Assembly (NCBI GenBank): GCA_018366495.1
Contig: JAGZHZ010000022.1
Location: 1-38,869, forward strand
DNA length: 38,869 bases
Source: Clostridiales bacterium
Lineage (GTDB): Bacteria; Bacillota; Clostridia; Lachnospirales; Lachnospiraceae
Reading direction: 5' to 3'
In this document: positions 32,822-38,869 of the stretch, piece by piece
Layout: each line of letters begins with the position of its first letter
Numbering within the stretch: the first letter of the stretch is position 1
Translations under genes and position numbers: made by a program
Notes under the pieces: model-generated
Databases searched by the model: none
What the model was told of the DNA's origin: nothing
The model's input: the letters and a program-made list of their open reading frames with translations, nothing else

Positions 32822-34312
32822 ATGAGAGCAAGTGGTATTTTGCTTCCAGTCAGCAGTCTGCCGTCTGAATATGGAATTGGTTGTTTTTCAAAAAGTGCGT
32901 ATGAGTTTGTGGATCAGTTAAAGAGAGCAGGACAGAAGTACTGGCAGATTCTTCCGCTGGGACCCACCAGTTATGGAGATTCTCCGTACCAGTCTTTCTC
33001 AACATTTGCAGGAAATCCATATTTTATCAGTCTGGAGGATTTGATAGAGGAAGGCGTTCTGACAAAAAAAGAATGTGACGCGGCGGATTTTGGGAGTGAT
33101 CCAAGAACCGTAGATTATGGAAAGCTGTATAAAGAGCGTTTTCGGCTTTTGAGAAAAGCATATGAGCGCAGCGACATCAGCAAAAATGCAGAATTTAAAA
33201 AATTTATGGAGCAGAATGGATACTGGGTGCGGGACTATGCGCTGTTTATGGCAGTGAAAGATTTGTTCCATGGAGCAGGATGGAATGAATGGCCGGAGGA
33301 CATCAGAAAAAGATGGGGCTATGCGCTGGAATATTATCAGAGAACGCTGTATTATGAAATTGAATTTTATGAGTATGTACAATTTAAGTTTTTTGAACAA
33401 TGGTATCGCCTGAAAGCGTATGCAAATGAGAGAAACATAAAAATTATAGGGGATATTCCGATCTACGTTGCATTTGACAGCGCCGATACATGGGCAAATC
33501 CACAGCTGTTTCAGCTCGATGAAAATGGGATGCCGATCTCTGTTGCCGGATGTCCGCCGGATGGATTCGCAGCAGATGGACAAGTCTGGGGAAATCCTTT
33601 ATATCGCTGGAATTACCATGAACAGACACAGTTTTCGTGGTGGATCGGACGCCTTGCTGCCTGTTTTCGAATGTATGATACAGTCAGAATCGACCATTTC
33701 CGGGGATTCGATGAATATTTTTCGATTCCATATGGAGAAAAGACGGCGCATCATGGTCATTGGGAGAAAGGACCTGGTATGAAATTATTCTGGAGAGTAC
33801 GAGAATGTCTTGGAGAAAAAGAGATCATAGCGGAAGATCTGGGATATGTGACAGATTCTGTGCGCCAGCTTGTAAAAGACAGCGGATATCCGGGCATGAA
33901 AGTGATTGAATTTGCATTTGATTCCAGAGATACAGGAAGTGCGAGTGATTATCTGCCGCACAACTATACGCAGAATTGTGTTGTGTATACAGGAACACAC
34001 GACAATGAGACACTGACAGGATGGCTGGAGGAGATTTCACCAGAAGAGCGAAAGATGGTGCGGAAATATTTAAATAATTATCATGATACAAGAAAAGAAC
34101 TGTACTGGGATTTAGACTGTCTGGCGATGTCAAGTGTGGCAAAGCTTTGTGTGATACCGATTCAGGACTATCTGGGATACGGAAAAGAGGCGAGGATTAA
34201 CCGGCCGTCTACACTTGGAATCAACTGGAAATGGCGTCTTTTAAAAGACGAATTTACAGATGATCTGGCAGATAAAATAGCAGACCTGACTATGTGTTAC
34301 GGCAGATTTTAA
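32822..34312 (+). CDS. malQ: 4-alpha-glucanotransferase (amylomaltase)
   Basis: GH77 enzyme of 496 residues, typical bacterial length, transferring alpha-1,4-glucan segments between maltodextrins. N-terminal RASGILLPVSSLPSEYGIG and the family block WQILPLGPTSYGDSPYQSFS are canonical. Barrel motifs include IGDIPIYVAFDSADTWANP, the nucleophile region VRIDHFRGFDEY, acid/base IIAEDLGYVTD, and YTGTHDNETLTGW. Cytoplasmic. Monocistronic, with AGGTGAG just before the ATG. Works with the GH13 enzyme at 24 kb in starch-oligosaccharide or glycogen use. Confidence 0.96.
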   Translation: MRASGILLPVSSLPSEYGIGCFSKSAYEFVDQLKRAGQKYWQILPLGPTSYGDSPYQSFSTFAGNPYFISLEDLIEEGVLTKKECDAADFGSDPRTVDYGKLYKERFRLLRKAYERSDISKNAEFKKFMEQNGYWVRDYALFMAVKDLFHGAGWNEWPEDIRKRWGYALEYYQRTLYYEIEFYEYVQFKFFEQWYRLKAYANERNIKIIGDIPIYVAFDSADTWANPQLFQLDENGMPISVAGCPPDGFAADGQVWGNPLYRWNYHEQTQFSWWIGRLAACFRMYDTVRIDHFRGFDEYFSIPYGEKTAHHGHWEKGPGMKLFWRVRECLGEKEIIAEDLGYVTDSVRQLVKDSGYPGMKVIEFAFDSRDTGSASDYLPHNYTQNCVVYTGTHDNETLTGWLEEISPEERKMVRKYLNNYHDTRKELYWDLDCLAMSSVAKLCVIPIQDYLGYGKEARINRPSTLGINWKWRLLKDEFTDDLADKIADLTMCYGRF

Positions 34313-34328
34313 ACTTATATGTGAAAAA

Positions 34329-34380
34329 ATGAAACGCTGATCCTACTACGAAAGATAGTGAGTCAGCGCTTCATTTTTTT
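34329..34380 (+). terminator. Bidirectional terminator malQ/rrf2
   Basis: GAAACGCTGA pairs with TCAGCGCTTC (one internal mismatch) around an inner imperfect helix, followed by ATTTTTTT on plus. Lies between convergent genes. Confidence 0.75.
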
Positions 34381-34383
34381 AAA

Positions 34384-34815
34384 TTAAAAAGACAGTTCAG
34401 GGGGCGTACTTGAATTGTTGATAAGATCTGCGATGGTAATCTGATCAAAATAGGAATTTGTCATATCATAATAGTTCTTCCACATCACAAATGTCTTGCA
34501 GAAAGATTGGCGGCTGCAAGGATCGGCATTGCATTGGAGGCAGGCGACCGGGGCGAGATCTCCGTCAGTCAGGCGGAGAATTTCACCGACAGTATAATCT
34601 TGAGGTGACCTGCTCAGGCGATAACCTCCGCCTTTTCCATGGATGCCTTCTACAAGTCCGTTTTTGGAAAGAGACGGCATAATCTGTTCCAGATATTTGA
34701 GGGAAATTCCCTGGCGGGCAGCAGCTTCTTTCATCGGAATGAAACCGTCGCCGGCATTTTCAGCAAGATCAATCATTACTCTCAGGGCATATCTGCCTCT
34801 TGTAGAAATCATCAT
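34384..34815 (-). CDS. Rrf2-family transcriptional regulator with Fe-S-type cysteines (CymR/IscR-like)
   Basis: DNA-binding protein of 143 residues. The winged HTH occupies residues 1-80 (MISTRGRYALRVMIDLAENA, KYLEQIMPSL, GGYRLSRSP). A cysteine cluster ACLQCNADPCSRQSFC near residues 92-106 (C-x2-C-x4-C-x5-C) resembles the Fe-S ligand loop of IscR. Rrf2 proteins of Firmicutes control cysteine metabolism (CymR) or Fe-S assembly (IscR). Being second in an operon with metY, with an operator-like palindrome at the operon promoter, it is probably an autoregulated sulfur-metabolism repressor; this is inference. GAGGT lies 8 nt before the ATG. Confidence 0.88.
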   Translation of the reverse strand: MMISTRGRYALRVMIDLAENAGDGFIPMKEAAARQGISLKYLEQIMPSLSKNGLVEGIHGKGGGYRLSRSPQDYTVGEILRLTDGDLAPVACLQCNADPCSRQSFCKTFVMWKNYYDMTNSYFDQITIADLINNSSTPPELSF

Positions 34816-34873
34816 AATAAAATACCTCGATAAAAATTATTGGAAAGGATGACTGCATTTTATATCATCTGCT

Positions 34874-36166
34874 TTATCTGTTATTTTCAACTGCGCAAAA
34901 GCCTCTCTGCAGATCAGAAAGAATATCATCAATATGTTCCGTACCAACAGAGAGACGGATGGTATTCAGTTTGATGCCTTGATCCGCAAGTTCCTCTTTG
35001 GTGAGCTGACTGTGCGTGGTGGTCGCCGGATGAATGACAAGACTCTTGACATCGGCAACGTTGGCAAGCAGAGAAAAAATGCGCAGATGATCAATAAAGG
35101 TATGGGCTTCTTTTAGACCGCCTCGGATATCAAAAGTAAAGATAGATGCGCCGCCGTTTGGAAAATATTTTTGATACAGTGCAAAATCAGGATGGTCTGG
35201 AAGAGATGGATGATTTACTTTTTCAACCATCGGATGCTTATTTAGAAACTCAACGACTCTGGCTGTATTTTCAGCATGGCGTTCCAGGCGAAGAGACAGC
35301 GTTTCTACGCCCTGCAAAAGTAAAAATGCAGCAAAAGGGGAGATACTTGCCCCTGTATCACGCAGCAGGACAGCACGAATATAAGTGACAAATGCGGCAG
35401 GCCCGGCTGCCTGTACAAAGGATACGCCGTGGTAGCTTGGATTGGCATCTGCGATCGCCGGATAATTTCCGGATGCAGTCCAGTCGAAATTTCCAGAATC
35501 CACAATGACGCCGCCCAATGTAGTGCCGTGACCGCCAAGAAACTTTGTGGCAGAATGGACAACGATATCGGCGCCGTGCTCGATGGGACGGATCAGATAA
35601 GGAGTTCCAAAGGTATTGTCCACCACAAGCGGCAGACCATGGCGGTGAGCCAGATTTGCCAGGGCATCAATATCGGGAATATCGCTGTTTGGATTTCCGA
35701 GTGTTTCAATATAAATTGCTCTTGTATTTGGCTGGATGGCAGATTCTACTTCTTCGAGATCGTGAATATTGACAAAAGATGCAGTGATTCCAAATCCAGG
35801 AAGCGTATGTGCCAGCAGATTATAGCTGCCTCCATAAATGGTTTTCTGCGCTACAATGTGACCGCCATTCTGAGCAAGCGCTTCGATTGTGTAGGCGATG
35901 GCTGCTGCGCCAGAAGCAAGAGCCAATGCCGCTTTGCCGCCTTCCAGAGCAGCAATTCGTTTTTCGAGGACATTCTGGGTAGAGTTTGTCAGTCTGCCGT
36001 AAATATTTCCAGATTCACTCAGATCAAAACGTGCCGCCGCATGGGCGCAGTCGCGGAAAACATAAGAAGCGGTAGCATAAATAGGAACAGCGCGTGCATC
36101 GGTTGCAGGATCTGGATTTTCCTGACCAACATGGAGCTGGAGAGTTTCAAATTTGTAATCAGACAT
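34874..36166 (-). CDS. metY: O-acetylhomoserine aminocarboxypropyltransferase (sulfhydrylase)
   Basis: PLP enzyme of about 430 residues of the Cys/Met metabolism family, forming homocysteine from O-acetylhomoserine and sulfide. It starts YKFETLQLHVGQENPDPATD, typical of MetY. The PLP lysine is in HSATKFLGGHGTTLGGV near residue 207, with the MetY-specific insert VDSGNFDW, and LSVGTEHIDDILSDLQRGF at the end. Two ATGs, 36172 and 36166, are in frame; 36166 gives better spacing from AAAGGAG. First gene of metY-rrf2, 58 bp upstream of the regulator. Confidence 0.94.
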   Translation of the reverse strand: MSDYKFETLQLHVGQENPDPATDARAVPIYATASYVFRDCAHAAARFDLSESGNIYGRLTNSTQNVLEKRIAALEGGKAALALASGAAAIAYTIEALAQNGGHIVAQKTIYGGSYNLLAHTLPGFGITASFVNIHDLEEVESAIQPNTRAIYIETLGNPNSDIPDIDALANLAHRHGLPLVVDNTFGTPYLIRPIEHGADIVVHSATKFLGGHGTTLGGVIVDSGNFDWTASGNYPAIADANPSYHGVSFVQAAGPAAFVTYIRAVLLRDTGASISPFAAFLLLQGVETLSLRLERHAENTARVVEFLNKHPMVEKVNHPSLPDHPDFALYQKYFPNGGASIFTFDIRGGLKEAHTFIDHLRIFSLLANVADVKSLVIHPATTTHSQLTKEELADQGIKLNTIRLSVGTEHIDDILSDLQRGFCAVENNR

Positions 36167-36217
36167 AGGCATAATCTCCTTTCGTTTTTGGTTGGTACTG
36201 TTTATCTATTTTTTGCT

Positions 36218-36257
36218 ATTATAAGGATATTTACCTACTATGTCAATAGGTAAATAT
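36218..36257 (-). promoter_or_regulatory. metY promoter embedded in a perfect inverted-repeat operator
   Basis: Minus strand TTGACA (36241-36246), 17-bp spacer, TATAAT (36218-36223). Perfect 11-bp arms ATATTTACCTA and TAGGTAAATAT (36227-36237, 36247-36257) flank the -35, leaving a 9-nt centre that contains it. A dimeric repressor bound here would block RNA polymerase. The linked Rrf2 protein is the obvious candidate. Confidence 0.82.
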
Positions 36258-36323
36258 AAAATCTATGAAATCGTCTAAAATAATGGCGTTAAATAAATTT
36301 TTGAAAAAATAGAAAAAATTATA

Positions 36324-36352
36324 TTGACAAATAAAAATAGTTCTGCTAAAAT
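36324..36352 (+). promoter_or_regulatory. Promoter of the Phe-Gly-Gly tRNA operon
   Basis: TTGACA (36324-36329), 17-bp spacer, TAAAAT (36347-36352), about 45 nt before tRNA-Phe. Confidence 0.8.
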
Positions 36353-36398
36353 ATCACTTGTCAGTTCGATGAACAAACAAATGTAGAGCCAATGAAAT

Positions 36399-36471
36399 GC
36401 CCAGATAGCTCAGTAGGTAGAGCAGAGGACTGAAAATCCTCGTGTCACTGGTTCGATTCCGGTTCTGGGCA
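36399..36471 (+). tRNA. tRNA-Phe (GAA)
   Basis: 73 nt. Acceptor GCCCAGA/TCTGGGC, anticodon stem AGGAC..ATCCT with GAA centred in the loop, T arm CTGG TTCGATT CCGG, discriminator A. Confidence 0.96.
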
Positions 36472-36482
36472 CTAAAAAATAT

Positions 36483-36553
36483 GCGGGTGTAGTTCAATGG
36501 TAGAACACTAGCCTTCCAAGCTAGATACGTGGGTTCGATTCCCATCACCCGCT
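36483..36553 (+). tRNA. tRNA-Gly (TCC)
   Basis: 71 nt. Acceptor GCGGGTG/CACCCGC, anticodon loop CTTCCAA, T arm GTGGG TTCGATT CCCAT, discriminator T. Confidence 0.96.
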
Positions 36554-36570
36554 CTCAAAACAGAATATAT

Positions 36571-36642
36571 GCACGAGTGGCTCAGTGGTGGAGTATCGCC
36601 TTGCCAAGGCGAGGGTCGCGGGTTCGAATCCCGTCTCGTGCT
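36571..36642 (+). tRNA. tRNA-Gly (GCC)
   Basis: 72 nt. Acceptor GCACGAG/CTCGTGC, anticodon stem CGCC/GGCG with loop TTGCCAA, T arm GCGGG TTCGAAT CCCGT, discriminator T. Second Gly isoacceptor in the cluster. Confidence 0.96.
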
Positions 36643-36646
36643 TTTT

Positions 36647-36678
36647 GATCCTGAACAGAATGTTCAGGATTTTTTAAT
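36647..36678 (+). terminator. Terminator of the Phe-Gly-Gly tRNA operon
   Basis: ATCCTGAACA-GAA-TGTTCAGGAT followed by TTTTT: a 10-bp perfect stem. Confidence 0.93.
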
Positions 36679-36709
36679 GCTACAAAAAATGGAGGTTTTG
36701 AAATAAAGA

Positions 36710-36920
36710 GGCTCTATAATAAATGTTGGGGTGTGGTTTTAAAATCATATTTCCAGCATTTTATTTTTGGTTATAATAACGAATGAACATTAAGATTGGC
36801 GCTTGAAGGTTTGTTTGCCATGCAAAAAAACAGCCCATTGGGAAGAAAACATAAAAATATATTTAAGTACAACAATGGAGCGGGATTTATAAAATCCCAC
36901 CCCAACTATTGATTTAGAAC
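36710..36920. mobile_element. Small inverted-repeat element, ISL3-like ends (MITE or IS remnant)
   Basis: Left end GCTCTATAATAAATGTTGGGG and right end, read inverted, GTTCTAAATCAATAGTTGGGG share TTGGGGTG and flanking AT-rich sequence extending inward (TTTTAAAATC against TTTATAAATC). They bound about 210 bp with no transposase. ISL3-type elements carry comparable G-rich ends, from memory. No clean target duplication is seen. A 30-codon frame near 36820, ending SHPNY, could be the tail of a deleted transposase. 36921-37029 holds nothing I can name. Confidence 0.5.
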
Positions 36921-37029
36921 TAAATAAATAGTTACCCTAACTTTTAGTAAGAAGACGATCTTATTAAGATTGGTTTTGCAGTCATATTTTAGTAAGAGAT
37001 ACTAGATATTTTTGATATTTCTTATGTTA

Positions 37030-37488
37030 TTATTGCTGGGGATAGAAAGTATGTGTTCTATATCCATTTTCAAGAATATTGGAATAGGTATATTGTATTA
37101 TAATCGAATGTGCACTCTTATTGAGAAAATCAATATGACCAGCATAACCATTTTGAGGATTAACTTCTAAGTATGCAGTGGATAGATCAAATACTTGTTT
37201 GCCAGCACTTGTGACAGTCTGATAATGAAGAGAAATATATGCAACTGTATTTCCGCTAATAGAGGTAACTATCCAACCTTCAGCATAATGGGGAGAACGT
37301 ATACCAACAGCCTTTTGAAATTCTTGTTCAGATATTAATATAGGATATATGTTTCCAGTATCATCAGCTATAAATTTATAGTATTGCTTTTCTGTAGAAG
37401 CTGAAGAAGATGTTTCAGCAACTGCTGGAGTGATAAACAAATTAAAAAGTATACAAAATGACAATAAAAATGTTAAAAATTTTTTCAT
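37030..37488 (-). CDS. Small secreted protein of unknown function
   Basis: 152 residues. A clear Sec signal peptide, MKKFLTFLLSFCILFNLFI then TPAVA, with probable cleavage after AVA at about residue 25. The mature part is a single beta-rich domain without cysteines and with many Tyr/Thr/Ile; I do not recognise a family. It is transcribed leftward, 18 nt after the zinc-ribbon gene, with AAAGGGAGCTC-like sequence before the ATG. Low GC content sets it apart from the rest of the window. Confidence 0.75.
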   Translation of the reverse strand: MKKFLTFLLSFCILFNLFITPAVAETSSSASTEKQYYKFIADDTGNIYPILISEQEFQKAVGIRSPHYAEGWIVTSISGNTVAYISLHYQTVTSAGKQVFDLSTAYLEVNPQNGYAGHIDFLNKSAHSIIIQYTYSNILENGYRTHTFYPQQ

Positions 37489-37506
37489 TAGTATGAGCTC
37501 CCTTTT

Positions 37507-37830
37507 TTATAAAAAATCACGCCCACATCCTTTGCAAAATTGAGAATATTTAGGATTTAATTCTCCACAATCAGGGCAGAACCAGGAACCATCATTTCTG
37601 GGACATACTTTTACTAAATGCTTCTGTAATACATGCTCGCCTAAATCTTTTGTTTGGTTCTCAATAGACATAACCCCTAAAGGAGCTATAGAACTTCCTT
37701 TATGCCCCATACCAGCTATATATTTTGTATTACTAAATTGAAAAAAATGTTTTTTTTTCAATTTAGCACCACAATTTTGACAATAATTTGTTCCAATAAT
37801 ATTTTCGAAAGAACAATTTTTACACTTCAT
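37507..37830 (-). CDS. Double zinc-ribbon protein
   Basis: 107 residues, cytosolic. Two treble-clef-like zinc ribbons bracket the protein: CKNC..CQNC at residues 3-21 and CPDC..CKGC near the C-terminus, with a central region of unknown fold (KYIAGMGHKGSSIAPLG). ATG 37830 has GAGG 5 nt upstream and is preferred to 37845. On its 5' side a 13-codon frame (TTG 37883 to TGA 37842) with a strong GGGAGGG could be a leader peptide. Probably an operon with the secreted protein downstream. Function unknown. Confidence 0.75.
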   Translation of the reverse strand: MKCKNCSFENIIGTNYCQNCGAKLKKKHFFQFSNTKYIAGMGHKGSSIAPLGVMSIENQTKDLGEHVLQKHLVKVCPRNDGSWFCPDCGELNPKYSQFCKGCGRDFL

Positions 37831-37883
37831 ATTAACCTCATTCAATCTAAAATTAAATTTAATATAGAGTATAATTTTTCCAA

Positions 37884-38163
37884 TGGAATCCCTCCCTCAT
37901 ATATCATAAATATATTTACCATTATTTTAAAATACTAAATCTCGGATTATTTTTATATAATACATATCTGAATTATGGAAATGCGATCTTGATTTAATAA
38001 TACATTAAAGTCTTTGTGCTATTAGAGAAAAGTTCAAAATTTGATGTTTATTTATTTGTATTATATAGTTTACAATGCATAAAATCAATAATAATTTTGA
38101 ATTTAATAAAAAAATATATAAAAAAACAGAAAATAATTGAGGATATATAAAATGATCTAGAGT
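37884..38163. other. AT-rich gene-free region
   Basis: Very AT-rich, with no supportable gene or terminator. A possible leftward promoter for the zinc-ribbon gene is hard to single out because TATAAT-like strings abound. Confidence 0.4.
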
Positions 38164-38307
38164 ATGATTAAAAAAGTAAAGAAAAAAAGATCAAAACTTT
38201 TTTCAAATGATACAGATTTGCTTGAGGAGATAAGTGGGAATTCTTGGTTATTCAAGAATGACACTCTTGGCTACTATAAAAACAAAGGAATAATAGACAT
38301 TTTTTGA
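38164..38307 (+). CDS. Possible 47-residue small protein or gene fragment
   Basis: An open frame starting MIKKVKKKRSKLFSNDTD and ending YYKNKGIIDIF. The composition looks protein-like (Trp, Tyr, Gly in sensible places) but the ribosome binding site is weak. It may be the tail of a decayed gene. No family recognised. Confidence 0.3.
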   Translation: MIKKVKKKRSKLFSNDTDLLEEISGNSWLFKNDTLGYYKNKGIIDIF

Positions 38308-38373
38308 TCATTATGTTATTCTGTTATAAAAATTAAAGGTTAAATCTATACGATACAAATGGAGGTATTTAAA

Positions 38374-38805
38374 ATGGAAAGATCTAAGGGGTGGTGTTGG
38401 TATATTACAGAAAAGGCAAAATTGCTTGAAAGACACAAATGTGGTAAATGGATGTATTTTTTTAACGATCAAGAATTTGCTATGAATATATGTGAAAAAG
38501 CGATCACAGAGAAGGTTTGTTATGAATGTAAATGTACAGATATAGAACTGACGGGTGCTGAATCAGGTGTAATTTGTTTTTATCTAAATGGTGATGATAT
38601 AGAGAATCATCATAGAGTTATTCAATTTATGATGGATAATAAATTGATTCAAAGAACGAAAACAGGGCGACTGTATAATATTAGTTTTAAATTTGATGAT
38701 CAGACTCGTGCATGTGAGTATGGGGATGGTTTTGAAAGTCGAATCAAGCTTGAGCAATTTATTAATTTAAATAGAGATGAGCAAAACACATTGATTCAAA
38801 AGTAG
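38374..38805 (+). CDS. Hypothetical cytosolic protein
   Basis: 143 residues, no signal peptide or membrane segment. ATG 38374 has GGAGGT 8 nt upstream, so it is preferred to 38359. Six cysteines lie in the first 70 residues, including CYECKC, but not as a clear zinc ribbon. The N-terminus is rich in aromatics (WCWYITEKAKLL, WMYFF); the rest alternates beta and alpha with a charged C-terminus. Possibly an accessory or immunity-type protein, given the small-gene AT-rich surroundings, but I recognise no family. 38806-38869 shows nothing further. Confidence 0.65.
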   Translation: MERSKGWCWYITEKAKLLERHKCGKWMYFFNDQEFAMNICEKAITEKVCYECKCTDIELTGAESGVICFYLNGDDIENHHRVIQFMMDNKLIQRTKTGRLYNISFKFDDQTRACEYGDGFESRIKLEQFINLNRDEQNTLIQK

Positions 38806-38869
38806 AATTTGGCAGTCAGCTTCTATAAAGTTTGAGGTTGCGATTTTATGGCATAGCAAAGCTAACGTA

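Noticed and set aside
1..38869. CRISPR array or restriction/defence cluster
   Set aside because: No regularly spaced repeats and no cas, methylase or known defence genes were seen.

Overview
The window looks like chromosomal DNA from a spore-forming, strictly anaerobic Lachnospiraceae-type member of the Clostridia (inference; genus not determined). The grounds are a sporulation block in Bacillus-like order (mazG, hup, rqcP, yabP, yabQ, divIC, tRNA-Met, spoIIE, tilS, hpt, ftsH), an oxygen-sensitive class III ribonucleotide reductase, cytoplasmic alpha-glucan enzymes, AGGAGG-type ribosome binding sites, and near-consensus TTGACA-17-TATAAT promoters.

Layout. 1-3.7 kb is accessory DNA: a small XRE regulator, a frameshifted HEAT-like gene, and a decayed, internally deleted Rhs/YD-repeat gene with a premature amber codon. 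3.7-5.5 kb is a leftward queuosine-salvage operon (radical SAM QueL-like lyase plus YhhQ-type transporter) behind a consensus promoter, a preQ1-I riboswitch and a terminator. 5.5-10.6 kb carries a TPR lipoprotein, hflX, and an nrdD with a fused C-terminal redoxin domain, preceded by two NrdR-box-like palindromes. 10.8-13.6 kb has a cold-shock gene with a striking leader hairpin, cca and a CotS-like coat protein gene. 13.7-23.8 kb is housekeeping and sporulation: phosphohexomutase, mazG, hup, rqcP-yabP-yabQ-divIC, tRNA-Met, spoIIE behind a 21-bp-spaced promoter, tilS-hpt-ftsH.

24-34.3 kb mixes metabolism: a GH13 amylase-family enzyme, tRNA-Tyr and tRNA-Leu, cysK, a membrane-anchored polysaccharide deacetylase, divergent cbiK and hemA, a cobalamin riboswitch with no recognisable gene behind it, and malQ. 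34.4-36.3 kb is a leftward metY-rrf2 operon whose promoter sits inside a perfect inverted repeat. 36.4-36.65 kb is a tRNA-Phe/Gly/Gly cluster. Beyond it, base composition turns AT-rich: a small IS-end-like inverted-repeat element, then small genes of unknown function (secreted protein, double zinc ribbon, cytosolic protein), probably acquired DNA behind the tRNAs.

The most informative signals are regulatory: the preQ1-I riboswitch supporting the queuosine assignment, the NrdR tandem boxes, the 23-bp csp leader stem, the Spo0A-type spoIIE promoter, the metY operator and the orphan B12 riboswitch transcript. I did not find a convincing wholly new multi-gene system; the best candidates for something undescribed are the orphan B12-controlled RNA and the csp leader.
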